From contig JADJYU010000008.1 in NCBI GenBank assembly GCA_016719565.1, positions 1-64,000 on the forward strand: 64,000 bases of DNA, given 5' to 3'. Position numbers and translations under genes: made by a program. The stretch comes from Ignavibacteria bacterium (lineage in GTDB: Bacteria; Bacteroidota; Ignavibacteria; Tepidaquicellales; Tepidaquicellaceae). Shown here one piece after another: positions 18,553 through 27,558 of the stretch; the first letter of the stretch is position 1; every line of letters starts with the position of its first letter. Below the pieces are notes generated by a model, which searched no databases, was not told the origin of the DNA, and saw only the letters and a list, made by a program, of their open reading frames with translations.

Positions 18553-19998
18553 TTGAAAAACAGCAAACTTCTTAATCTTCTCCGTTCACTTACGAAAACC
18601 GAATTCAGGGAATTCGGATTGTTTGTAAATTCACCTTATCATAACAAAGAAACAGTTCTGATAATATTTTATGATATACTTAAAAAGCTTTACCCGGATT
18701 TTAATGACAGAGATGTTGACAGAAAAATTATTTATACGCCATTATTTCCCGGTAAAAAATACAACGATGGTTTATTCCGGAATACCGTTTCGGATCTGTT
18801 AAAGCTTGCAGAAAAATTTCTGACAGTTAAGCATCTGGAGAAAGAAAGTTTTTACGGACAGTACTGGCTTTTAAAAGAGCTGACAAACAGAAAACAAAAT
18901 TCCCTCTTTAAAACAAATTTCAAAAAAGCAGATAAATTATTAGACTCGGATACAGCCAGAGATGAGATATATTATCAGAATAAATTTTTACTTGAGGATG
19001 AATGGCGCAGGAATCACGTTGCAACTTCAAGCAGAATGCTTTTCGAAGAGGACAACTTAAAGAAGCAGTCTGAAAGTCTCCATGTTTATTATATTACTGA
19101 ATTTACAAAGCTCTACGCTATATTATTAAATCAGTCAAAATACACTTATGATTACAAATTTAATTTTGAACTGTTTGAAGCAGTAACAGATTATTTAAGA
19201 AACAATTTTTCTTCCTACAGTGACATACCTTATATTAATATCTTTTACAATTGTGTGATGCTATATAAAACTGAAGAAGCAAAATATTTTACGGAGCTAA
19301 AAAAACTTCTTCTCAAACATTACAAACTTCTTACATTAACTGACAGAAAGAATATTTTTATTGTACTGATCAATTACTGTAATGACCGGATCTCAAAAGG
19401 TGATAATATTTTCATTCAGGAAAAATTCACTGTCAATGAACATTTGCTTAAATCAAAAGCTTATTTCGAAGGAAATGATTTTATGCCTCATTATATTTAC
19501 GAATCCATTGCATCGACAGCGACTGAGCTTGGTAAAACCGGTTGGGCGGAAAAGTTTTTAAAAAATTATAAAAGTATTGTTCACTCGGATTTCAAAGAGA
19601 ATTCATTTAATTATTGTATGGCTGAGATAATGTTCAATAAAAATGAATATGATAAAGCGCTGGAATATTTATCCGCCGTTAAGCCGGAAGATGTAAAGGC
19701 AAGAATGAAAATTAATATTTTGCTGATGAAGATATACTATTCCGGGAATGATACAGTGCAGTTTAATTCTCTCACAGACAGTTTAAAAAAATATATAAAC
19801 CGGAACAGGACTGTTCAGGAAATAAACCGGAAAAAGCTGTCGAATTTTTTGATTTACATATGCAAATTATACAGGATAAAAAACGACGGAAGTTTATTAT
19901 ATGATATTGGATCTTTGAAGGAAAAAATCACAGCCTGCTTTGAACTGTTTGAAAAAAAGTGGCTTAAGGAACAGGCGGATTTACTTATGATAAAGTGA
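18553..19998 (+). CDS. uncharacterised helical protein, 481 aa
   Basis: Starts at TTG after an AT-rich leader. No domain recognised. The N-terminus, KLLNLLRSLTKTEFREFGLFVNSPYHN, resembles a conserved opening seen in large uncharacterised helical proteins of this bacterial group. The remainder is Lys/Glu/Leu/Tyr-rich, predicted almost all alpha-helical with TPR-like spacing in the second half (for example YNEYDKALEYLSAVKPEDVKAR-like region near residue 370). No signal peptide or membrane segment, so it is probably cytoplasmic. A possible scaffold or adaptor by architecture only. Confidence 0.6.
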   Translation: MKNSKLLNLLRSLTKTEFREFGLFVNSPYHNKETVLIIFYDILKKLYPDFNDRDVDRKIIYTPLFPGKKYNDGLFRNTVSDLLKLAEKFLTVKHLEKESFYGQYWLLKELTNRKQNSLFKTNFKKADKLLDSDTARDEIYYQNKFLLEDEWRRNHVATSSRMLFEEDNLKKQSESLHVYYITEFTKLYAILLNQSKYTYDYKFNFELFEAVTDYLRNNFSSYSDIPYINIFYNCVMLYKTEEAKYFTELKKLLLKHYKLLTLTDRKNIFIVLINYCNDRISKGDNIFIQEKFTVNEHLLKSKAYFEGNDFMPHYIYESIASTATELGKTGWAEKFLKNYKSIVHSDFKENSFNYCMAEIMFNKNEYDKALEYLSAVKPEDVKARMKINILLMKIYYSGNDTVQFNSLTDSLKKYINRNRTVQEINRKKLSNFLIYICKLYRIKNDGSLLYDIGSLKEKITACFELFEKKWLKEQADLLMIK

Positions 19999-20092
19999 GG
20001 TTAAACAATAATTGAGTCAGGAAATTTTTAAACCGCCATTTTATGTTGTTTCAAAACTACTTTTGAATCTATAATTTCATAAAACATTCTGA

Positions 20093-21343
20093 ATGAATAA
20101 TTTATATCTGAAAATTCTTTTTACATTACTTCTTTTTTTCACGGGAGCTGATTTTGTTATATGCAGCGAACCTTCAAATAATATCAGCTCTTTCATAAAC
20201 GGAAGAGTAACGGACGAAAGAAAATTTCCTGTACCATATGTAAAAGTGATATACGGCACTAAGGAAGTTTTAACAGACCGGTACGGAAAGTTTTCGCTCA
20301 TTAATGTAACTTCTCCTTATACACTTACTATTGCCGAAAAAACTTCATCTACAGCTGTAATTTATAAAGATCTTTCGGTTACAAATCCCGAGCTCATTAT
20401 CTTCGGCGATCTTAAAGAACAATTCTCAAATTACGTTATGCTAAAAGTTACATTCCCGAAGATCTCCGAAGGCGGAAGCGCTGTGATCAAGCTAATCAGT
20501 CAGGATGTGTTTGATTGCAAAGAAGCGAAAGCAGCTCCGGGAGATTCAACAGTTAATCTGCATATACTCTGGCCGGTATCTGAAAATTATCTCAACGGCG
20601 AGATAGTATTTCTTCTGAGGGATGAAAAAGGTTTTGAGTATATAAAATTTACAAAAGTAAGTGTTTATAAAAAAGATAAAAATAAAAAAGTAAAGATAAA
20701 TAATAAAAAAGGAAGCGCTCTTTCCACTTCAGCCATCAATGTCTATCAGCCGTCAGACAAATCGCTGAAAACTGATTTCAATGTATCACTGAATTTTTTT
20801 AATTATAATCTGAATTCGATTATTAAATTTTCGGAGAATACAGACGGAGCAGTTAAGACACATATCTGGGTGCCCGATAAACTTTCCGTTACGAATAAAA
20901 TTCTCGTTACCGGTTTCGGAAGATTCACTAATGGTTCAGGTTATGCCGGACTGAATTTTGTTTCTCCCGGGGCTGAATTAAAACTATATCCCGAGTCGCC
21001 GCCGGAACTCTTCACTCCGTCAGATAATTATCTCGGAGCTGCAGGAAATACAAATTTTTCTTATTCACTCGGGTCGGGTACCGGCATTTATGTTATTGAA
21101 TTCAAAAGCTCAAATCCATATCTGAATCTTTACGTTGTAACATCTGAAAGACAATCAACTTTAAATTATCTTTCAAGAAATGAGTTTAAAAATTACAGCG
21201 CTCAGTTTACCTGGAACGTAAAGAAGTACCTGACTTACTTTAATACTGATGAGTTTGTCCGGCCGAAAGTTTTTAAAAATGATTTCAGTTATAAAGCAGT
21301 TCTCTATTCAGACAAAAGAAAATTCAAGACGGGATTTTACTGA
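20093..21343 (+). CDS. secreted protein with carboxypeptidase-regulatory-like N-terminal domain
   Basis: 416 aa. A signal peptide (YLKILFTLLLFFTGADFVICS) is followed at about residues 35-95 by a CarboxypepD_reg/transthyretin-like domain (INGRVTDERKFPVPYVKVIY ... TDRYGKFSLINV). The remaining 300 residues are beta-rich and not recognised; a Lys-rich linker lies near residue 195-215 (KDKNKKVKINNKKG). No T9SS signal and no TonB barrel, so it is not a SusC-type receptor. Probably periplasmic or outer-surface. The gene ends just before a strong bidirectional terminator. Confidence 0.6.
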   Translation: MNNLYLKILFTLLLFFTGADFVICSEPSNNISSFINGRVTDERKFPVPYVKVIYGTKEVLTDRYGKFSLINVTSPYTLTIAEKTSSTAVIYKDLSVTNPELIIFGDLKEQFSNYVMLKVTFPKISEGGSAVIKLISQDVFDCKEAKAAPGDSTVNLHILWPVSENYLNGEIVFLLRDEKGFEYIKFTKVSVYKKDKNKKVKINNKKGSALSTSAINVYQPSDKSLKTDFNVSLNFFNYNLNSIIKFSENTDGAVKTHIWVPDKLSVTNKILVTGFGRFTNGSGYAGLNFVSPGAELKLYPESPPELFTPSDNYLGAAGNTNFSYSLGSGTGIYVIEFKSSNPYLNLYVVTSERQSTLNYLSRNEFKNYSAQFTWNVKKYLTYFNTDEFVRPKVFKNDFSYKAVLYSDKRKFKTGFY

Positions 21344-21373
21344 TCAAAGTTCAATAAATTTATTAGATAAATA

Positions 21374-21407
21374 AAAAGCCGTTCCTTTGATCAAAGGAAC
21401 GGCTTTT
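21374..21407. terminator. 34-bp perfect palindrome, bidirectional terminator
   Basis: A perfect 17+17 palindrome centred between 21390 and 21391, with AAAA at its left edge and TTTT at its right. It separates two convergent genes, 31 bases after one stop and 5 bases before the other. Confidence 0.9.
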
Positions 21408-21411
21408 CAAT

Positions 21412-23244
21412 TCATTTGGTAAGAAGCATTTTTCTTGTCTGAGAATAATTTTCCGAATAAAGACTGTAAAAATAAACTCCGCTGCTGAGGTTATTTCCGT
21501 CGAAGGTGTAGGAGTAGCTTCCGGGATTAAGCTTTGATGAAAACAGCGTCACCATTTCTTTTCCGAGAATGTCAAAGATCTTAAGAGTATATAGTGAATT
21601 TGAAATTTCTCCTGACGGTATTGTGAATTTTATAGTTGTAACCGGATTGAACGGATTGGGAAAATTCTGTTCCAGTAAAAAACCTTCCGGAAGCGCCTGA
21701 GACTCCTGTTCAATTCCCGAGACAATTCCCTGTCCTTCTGTTGCATTATAAAACTGATTCACTCCGACGTTTGTATAAACTTCTTTAAGCCCTCTCGGCC
21801 ATATTATCACCAGCGAGTCAATAACAGCGGCATCTCCGAATCCCATATGCACATTCAGCATATTCATTGAGTTGAAAGAATTTTGTGATGACACTTCACG
21901 CATTTGCCAGACTTCCGTTCCGTTGATTGTTGCCTTGGCTTTTATTTTAGTTCCGATCGCCGCTTTATTGGAATAATTATTACCCGGTCCTGAACCAATG
22001 CATTTTATATTTATCCATTTGTTTCCGTTGCTCAGATCATTTCTGAACAGACCTTTTGAATTAGTAGTGCCGGCTACATAAAGGTCAAGAGTTCCGTTAT
22101 TATCATAATCACCGGCAGTCGCTCCGAAATTTCCGCCGGATAGTGTTACCACTTCAAGCGTATCTGTTCTTGTAAATGTTCCGTTCCCGTTATTGTTATA
22201 ATACCTGCTCTGCTGCCCGCCGTCTCTTGTTACAAAGCAGTCAAGATCTCCGTCATTATCAAAATCTCCCCAGACATTTGCCAGATATGCACCTATATCT
22301 GAAACAATACTTCCGACCTGCGCAGCTATCATCCTTTCGTATACTCCGATATTATTTCTGTATAAATTATTCGGGACATTGTTTGCATAGTTTGTAATGA
22401 ATCCGTCAAGGTCTCCGTCATTGTCATAGTCGATCCAGTTCCAGACCTGCCCGTCAAGCTGATCCGTAGCCATCGGAGCTGTCATCAGTCTTACCAGATC
22501 TGCTACGCCGGTTTCTATCAGCATATTTTTATATAAAAAATCAGTGGACGTTGATCCTCCCGGACCGCTTCCTATAAAAAGATCCATATCACCGTCCTGA
22601 TCAAAATCAGACCACGTCGGAACTGTAAACGGCGCAAGAGTATCCGTCAGTCCGTTTATCTCCAGTCTTGTAAAACTCCCGTCTCCGTTATTTTTTAGAA
22701 ATCTGTTGGGATGAAACACTGTTCCGAAACCATTTGCAGCTGCAATGATCAGGTCTGTATAACCGTCATTATTATAATCAGCCCAGGCGCAGCCCCAGCC
22801 GGTGTTGTTTGCAGTATCTCCTATATCGCCTGTAAGAACTTTGCTCATTACTCCGTTACCGTCGTTTTTATACAGATAAGAAAACGCTCCGCCTGTAGAA
22901 GTTACGAAGCAGTCCAACAATCCATCGTTATTATAATCAGACCATGTGTTGCTGAGATTAGTATTTTGATTTGCCATGGCAGTTTCCAGTTTCACAAAAT
23001 TACCGTTGCCGAGATTTTTGTAAATGACTTTTCTGTTTACAAACAGATCAAGCCACTTGTCATTATCAATATCCACCCAGCTTGTGCCGATGTATGCGCC
23101 TGCCAGATTATCATTTACAACAGGATTACTCTGATCAGTAATTTTTACAAAATTCTGACCTAAAGATCCTTTCACTGCAAGTATAAATAAAATGAGAATT
23201 ATAAGTACTCTTACAGGTTTGAAAAAATTTTTGAGACATTTCAT
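21412..23244 (-). CDS. T9SS-secreted FG-GAP/VCBS repeat protein with ASPIC/UnbV domain
   Basis: 610 aa. Signal peptide VLIILILFILAVKGSLGQ. Six or more FG-GAP type repeats with calcium-binding D-x-D-x-D-G loops span about residues 45-400 (WVDIDNDKWLDLF, WADYNNDGYTDLI, WSDFDQDGDMDLF, WGDFDNDGDLDCF). An ASPIC/UnbV domain follows at about 415-500 (NYSNKAAIGTKIKAKATING, SLVIIWPRGLKEVY). The end is a T9SS type A sorting domain (NFPNPFNPVTTIKF ... NLSSGVYFYSLYSENYSQT). Likely a cell-surface beta-propeller adhesin or binding protein secreted through T9SS. Confidence 0.88.
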   Translation of the reverse strand: MKCLKNFFKPVRVLIILILFILAVKGSLGQNFVKITDQSNPVVNDNLAGAYIGTSWVDIDNDKWLDLFVNRKVIYKNLGNGNFVKLETAMANQNTNLSNTWSDYNNDGLLDCFVTSTGGAFSYLYKNDGNGVMSKVLTGDIGDTANNTGWGCAWADYNNDGYTDLIIAAANGFGTVFHPNRFLKNNGDGSFTRLEINGLTDTLAPFTVPTWSDFDQDGDMDLFIGSGPGGSTSTDFLYKNMLIETGVADLVRLMTAPMATDQLDGQVWNWIDYDNDGDLDGFITNYANNVPNNLYRNNIGVYERMIAAQVGSIVSDIGAYLANVWGDFDNDGDLDCFVTRDGGQQSRYYNNNGNGTFTRTDTLEVVTLSGGNFGATAGDYDNNGTLDLYVAGTTNSKGLFRNDLSNGNKWINIKCIGSGPGNNYSNKAAIGTKIKAKATINGTEVWQMREVSSQNSFNSMNMLNVHMGFGDAAVIDSLVIIWPRGLKEVYTNVGVNQFYNATEGQGIVSGIEQESQALPEGFLLEQNFPNPFNPVTTIKFTIPSGEISNSLYTLKIFDILGKEMVTLFSSKLNPGSYSYTFDGNNLSSGVYFYSLYSENYSQTRKMLLTK

Positions 23245-23434
23245 AACTACTCCTTTTTGTTTTGTAATTTTTAATTGTTACAAAGCTATGGTAATTATTT
23301 TTTAATGAACATCTCACAAACATATGGTTTTATTCAATTATCAATTATCAATTTTCAATGTTCAATTATCTCTGTTATGCTTGATTAAATTCTTTAATTT
23401 TCACTTAAAAACTTGATTAATTGTTGACATAAAA

Positions 23435-23465
23435 ATCCCGCAAAAGATTTAGATCTCCGCGGGAT
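23435..23465 (-). terminator. terminator of the split M6 metalloprotease gene
   Basis: ATCCCGC (23435-23441) pairs with GCGGGAT (23459-23465), loop 17 bases. On the minus strand the stem is followed by TTTTTATG. It lies 51 bases past the gene's stop. Between it and 23320 the DNA is a simple TCAATTATCAAT-type repeat. Confidence 0.55.
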
Positions 23466-23515
23466 AAAGTATTTATAAATTATTTATTTGTAATTTGAAA
23501 TTTGTAATTTGAAAT

Positions 23516-25048
23516 TTATTTGAGTAGAATCATCTTCCTCACCTGCTCAAATTCTCCTGCTTTTATACTGTAATAATATACTCCGCTTGCAAAATCAGAA
23601 CCGCTGAAAGTTACGGAATACCTTCCGGCAGTTTTGAATTCGTTTACAAGAGTCTTTACTTCTCTTCCGACTATATCATAAATTTTTATAGAAACCTGAA
23701 CATCTTTCGGCAGATCGAATTTTATGTTTGTAGACGGATTAAAAGGGTTTGGGTAATTGCTGTATAGTTTAAATTCTTTTGGAATTTCCGTATCACTTAT
23801 AAAGCTGTCAGGACCTTCTGTACATAATGGGCATCCTACGTTCGGTATTAATCCGATTCCCATATCAAAGTCTGAACGGACAGATGTATCCTGATATTTA
23901 TCCACAGCCTGAATTTTATATCTCACAGGATACTCAGCAGTATTTCCTATCCCCGGCCAGCCGCTGCCAACAGCATATATTGTTGTGTCAATATAACTTG
24001 GAGCTGTTCCCGAATTTATCTCTACAGTATTAAGCAGAGTATAATCTGTTGGTACTACACTCATACCTGTCGAAGTCGCTCTCCATATCTTGTATTTCTT
24101 TTTATTATTACTTGTATTCAGCATATCCGGCTCCATGTTATGATTCCATGTCAATAATGGTCTCATGATATTTTCAGTTTCCAGATGATATTCTACAACC
24201 AAACCCATTGGTCTGGATGGAGGAGTAATCTGAAGTATAGAAGAATCCGTATATCCGCCTTCGCCGGCTTTGTAAATTTTAAACGCTGCTGAACTTGTAG
24301 GACCTGATCCGGAATTTGAATACAGCCAGATATAAATTCCCGAACTACTATTGCTCATAGTTTTCGTATTAGGGCTTGAATAAGGACTGAATATTTCATT
24401 ATACCCTACATTCCACGCATCATATCGGTCTCCTAATACTTCTTCATTTGCATATATTTCTTCTGAATTTGTAAAAACCCGGTCTGTTCCCATCGGGCAT
24501 CCGTCATTTTTTCCAATACCTGCCCAAATTGTATATGAATAACTTCTTGCATCAGCGGAATTTAAATTCCAGCCGCCATCATTATCATAAGACACACTAT
24601 CTCTTAAATAATAATTCCATAACCCGCCATCAAAGCAATATCCGGCATCCCATGCATACCTTTGTTTTTGTCCTTTATAACTCCAGTGCCAGACACCATC
24701 TGCACATTCTAAATCCTGTACATGAAAATTATTTCCGTTTGGAAAAAATATTCCGGTTGATTTTATATGATTGATGTATATTCCTTTACCGTAATCTCCT
24801 GTATAATCATAAGGACCTATTGTCTGTATTGAATCTCCAAGCATAATTTTATCCCATTTAGATGCATTACTCCGGTTTGTTATTAAAAAACATTCTTCTC
24901 CCTGAATCGGAACTCTTAAAATCTCACCATTTGTGCTGCTTCTTGCTGAATAATCAGCTAAGTAATAATTATTCTGAGTAGCGAAAATTACTGTATCAGC
25001 ATTCTGATAATTCAGTAAAATCATTTCATAAGGACTAAAAAATCCATC
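23516..25048 (-). pseudogene. M6 metalloprotease, C-terminal half with T9SS signal (separated by IS insertion)
   Basis: The frame is open from the IS boundary at 25048 to the stop at 23516. It begins DGFFSPYEMILLNYQNAD, the region after the zinc-site domain in M6 peptidases. A beta-rich segment follows, then a fibronectin-like stretch (residues AWHNHMEPDM-like region near 24130) and a complete T9SS sorting domain (NYPNPFNPSTNIKFDLPKD ... DFASGVYYYSIKAGEFEQVRKM). The N-terminal half lies at 26482-27379. Removing the IS and one copy of the 7-bp target duplication (1440 bp, a multiple of three) rejoins the frame. Translation from the internal ATG at 25024 is possible but would lack a signal peptide. 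Confidence 0.85.
25042..25048. repeat. target site duplication, left copy
   Basis: ATCCATC directly abuts the left IS end and is repeated at 26482-26488 next to the right end. Confidence 0.8.
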
Positions 25049-25091
25049 GGTGAAGTCTTAAATTACCTGTAAAAAGTAACAAGAAAAATGG
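25049..25091 (+). repeat. left terminal inverted repeat of the IS
   Basis: 43 bp; blocks GGTGAAGTC, CCTGTAAAAA and GAAAAATGG match the inverted right end, with six additional bases between the last two blocks compared with the right end. Confidence 0.75.
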
Positions 25092-25159
25092 CGCTGCTTT
25101 ACTTAATTTTGTAAAATAAACCGTTCAAAATAAATTAAACAAAAGAAAGGAACAACGCC

Positions 25160-26444
25160 ATGACCAGAGACAAAATACTTCCATCAGAAAGAATAAGCAA
25201 TGAACTATCAGAGCTAATACTGAATGGAAATGATAGCCAGGAAGATTTACTTGGTTTAATATTAAAGAAATCACTTCAGAAGACAGTTCAGGAGTTATTG
25301 GAAAAGGAGATAGAGAAGAACTGGGAAGAGGATATTATGAACGAAAAGAAGAAACCGAATCGGATCAAATTTACCGTAACGGTTATGAAACGCGTAAAAT
25401 AAAGACAGCAGAAGGCAAGGTTAATATTGAAGTGCCTCAGCTTCGTAATACACCGGAACCACACAGATCAGATGTATTAAAGCTAATAGGTAAAAGGAGT
25501 GCAGAACTTGAGCGTATAGTAACAGAAATGTATGTGCGCGGATTATCAACGAGGGATATAGAAGATCTGCTGAGAACACCTGAAGGAGAATTATTACTGA
25601 ACAGGAGTTCGGTTAGTGAAGTTACAAAATCATTGAATGAGGAATATATAAGATTTATCAACAGAGATTTAAGTTGTTATGATTTGATATATTTATTTGT
25701 AGACGGCGTCTATGAATCGCTTAGAAGAGTGACAGGCAGAAAGGAAGCTATTCTGTGTGCATGGGGAATACTTGCAACGGGAGAGAAGATAATGCTTCAT
25801 TTATCATTGGGAAACAGAGAGAATTGTGAGACCTGGACTGAATTTTTCAGAGAGATGCAAAACAGAGGACTGCGTGTACCAATGCTAATAATCTCAGATG
25901 GAGGCCGGGATTAAAGAAAGCAATTGAAGATTGTTTTCCGGAAAGCAAGAGGCAGAGGTGTATAGCTCACAAGCTTAGAAATATAGCAAATAAATTAAAT
26001 GAAGATGGACAACAAAGATTACTGCCTTTAATAAAAGACGTATATTATCAGACTGATCATGCAATAGCAACGATGATAGCAATGAAACTTATAGATGATT
26101 ATTCATCCGAATATCCATCAGCAATCAAATGTTTTCAGGAAGATTTGGACAGTTGTTTAAACTTCATGAAATTTCCTGTTGGTCATCACCGGTTCATACG
26201 AACAACAAATTTGCTTGAGAGAACATTTGAAGAGCAAAAGCGCAGGACAAAGACAATACCAAGATTTTTTGATGAACAAAGTTGTATCAAGCTTGTTTAC
26301 GGTACGATGATAAGAGTTAGCGAAAAGTGGAAAACAATAAAAATGAAAGAATATGAATTGACGATATTAAGAAACATGAGAAGTATGTTTGGATGGAAAG
26401 ATATCAGTGAAGAAAACTTTATTTCAAAGAAATATGCAGCTTAA
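25160..26444 (+). pseudogene. IS256-family (Mutator-type) transposase with two frameshifts
   Basis: Three consecutive frames give one transposase of about 428 aa. Frame 1 (25160-about 25310) holds LNGNDSQEDLLGLILKKSLQ. Frame 2 (to about 25905) holds YRNGYETRKIKTAEGKV, the family block VPQLR, MYVRGLSTRDIEDLL, the first catalytic Asp in YLFVDGVYESL and the second in IISDGG. Frame 3 (to 26444) holds RCIAHKLRNIANK and the DDE Glu region RTTNLLERTFEEQKRRTK. Both shifts behave as one missing base: near 25313 and within the G run at about 25907. The family normally uses one uninterrupted frame, so this is decay or sequence error and not programmed frameshifting. Confidence 0.85.
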
Positions 26445-26481
26445 CCATTTTTCGTTTTTACAGGGAAAAAATGACTTGACC
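26445..26481 (-). repeat. right terminal inverted repeat of the IS
   Basis: 37 bp; read on the minus strand it begins GGTCAAGTC and continues to CCTGTAAAAAC and GAAAAATGG. The transposase stop codon ends one base before it. Confidence 0.75.
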
Positions 26482-26488
26482 ATCCATC
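26482..26488. repeat. target site duplication, right copy
   Basis: ATCCATC immediately after the right IS end, identical to 25042-25048. Confidence 0.8.
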
Positions 26489-27427
26489 TCCTCCGGGACC
26501 GTAAGAAACTTTCCCATACGTAATATGTCCATCTGCATAAAAACAATGACCATGCTCATGCTGTAAAGCAAGCATATTATGAAATTTTCTGGAAGAGAAT
26601 GAGACCGTTACTCCTGATCCTTTACCACGAAAGCCATTGCCAATATTTATTTGATTTGCTGTATCAACTAAAACATATGAAAAATCCCATCTATACTGAG
26701 TCAAATGTGCATATCCTCTTTCATCCCATAAAGGACCATCGTTGTTTTTATGTACTTTATATATCATATCTACATATCCATCCTGCTCATAGTAAAATTT
26801 CATCTGTCCGTTTATTAATGTATCCCGCCATCTGTCATAAGGTCTCCAATCAACTATTTCTTCATGGAGTTTTCTCCATATTTCAATATTTATTTCATGA
26901 TCCGAAGCATATCCATTTGCATTCTTATCTAGCACAACTGAAAATGCTTTGCCTGTTACATGAAATTTGCCTCTGCTAACCTCAAGCCAGTAATCACTAA
27001 ATTGTTCTGTATTTTCATCATAAGCATCCCACCAATCCGAGTTGTAACTTTTTGTTTCGGCAATTATGCTATCCAAGTATAGAGGTGGTTGACCTGCAGG
27101 CCACTGCCAGTCATCATTATCTCCTAAGAATTGAACAAATACTATAATAACCGGAAAAACCGCAGAAGATGGAGATGAAGTATCACCGCTAAGGTCTGTT
27201 CTTATAGGCTTTGTTAAACCCGTGAATTGGTTATCAAATATTGAGCTGCTGAACGAACCGGATGAATCTATAAAACCGCACTCAAAACCATGCTGTGATA
27301 CGCAAGTTGATACCGCAAGTAATCTAAAAAAGGATACTAATATAAATATAAAAAATATTTTTCTTATTAATTTTTTCATTTTTTTATAACTCCTATAATT
27401 ATATTTTGATAAAAATTTTTAAAATAA

Positions 27428-27501
27428 AGGGCGGAGTATTCCAAAACAATATTTGGAATAAACTTTTAACCTTTTCGCAGAGGTAAGAGAGCTTCCGCCC
27501 T
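27428..27501 (-). terminator. nested stem-loop between two minus-strand genes
   Basis: The outer stem is AGGGCGGA (27428-27435) with TCCGCCCT (27494-27501). Inside it lies a perfect hairpin TATTCCAAA (27437-27445) with TTTGGAATA (27452-27460). On the minus strand it sits 57 bases after the stop at 27559 and is followed by TTATTTT, so termination is likely. The nesting is more elaborate than a simple terminator. Confidence 0.5.
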
Positions 27502-27558
27502 GTTAAATACTTAGTCTTCGAGATTTTTTAAGGACCTCTTGTCATTACAATTCTAATA

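Larger units (their letters stand above)
25049..26481 (+). mobile_element. IS256-family insertion sequence (1433 bp) inside an M6 protease gene
   Basis: The element is bounded by imperfect terminal inverted repeats that start GGTnAAGTC and share CCTGTAAAAA and GAAAAATGG further in. It is flanked by a 7-bp direct repeat ATCCATC. It carries one transposase gene of the IS256/Mutator type on the plus strand, opposite to the host gene. The size is typical of the family; IS256 duplications are usually 8-9 bp, so 7 bp is slightly short. The transposase has two single-base frameshifts, so this copy is probably inactive unless they are sequence errors. Confidence 0.88.
26441..27379 (-). pseudogene. 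M6 metalloprotease, N-terminal half with zinc site (truncated by IS)
   Basis: The frame starts at ATG 27379 with a signal peptide (IRKIFFIFILVSFFRLLAVSTC) and runs 299 codons to the IS boundary at 26482, then 13 codons into the IS before a stop. The zinc motif is HEHGH with His274, Glu275 and His278, followed by FYADGH, in the context LALQHEHGHCFYADGH. This fits M6 family (immune inhibitor A-like) peptidases, which are secreted. The host sequence breaks at GPGGDG and continues at 25048 with FFSPYEMI. The original protein would be 807 aa. As it stands the product has a zinc site but no T9SS signal. Confidence 0.85.

Noticed and set aside
25300..25920. Programmed frameshifting in the IS transposase
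   Set aside because: IS256-family transposases use one frame; there are two shifts, both like single missing bases, one in a G run, and no slippery A6G-type site at the junctions.
25042..26488. Target duplication ATTTTTT next to the inner CCTGTAAAA block
   Set aside because: That choice leaves unequal IS ends. Extending to GGTnAAGTC on both sides gives matching ends, an adjacent ATCCATC repeat, and a frame-preserving excision.
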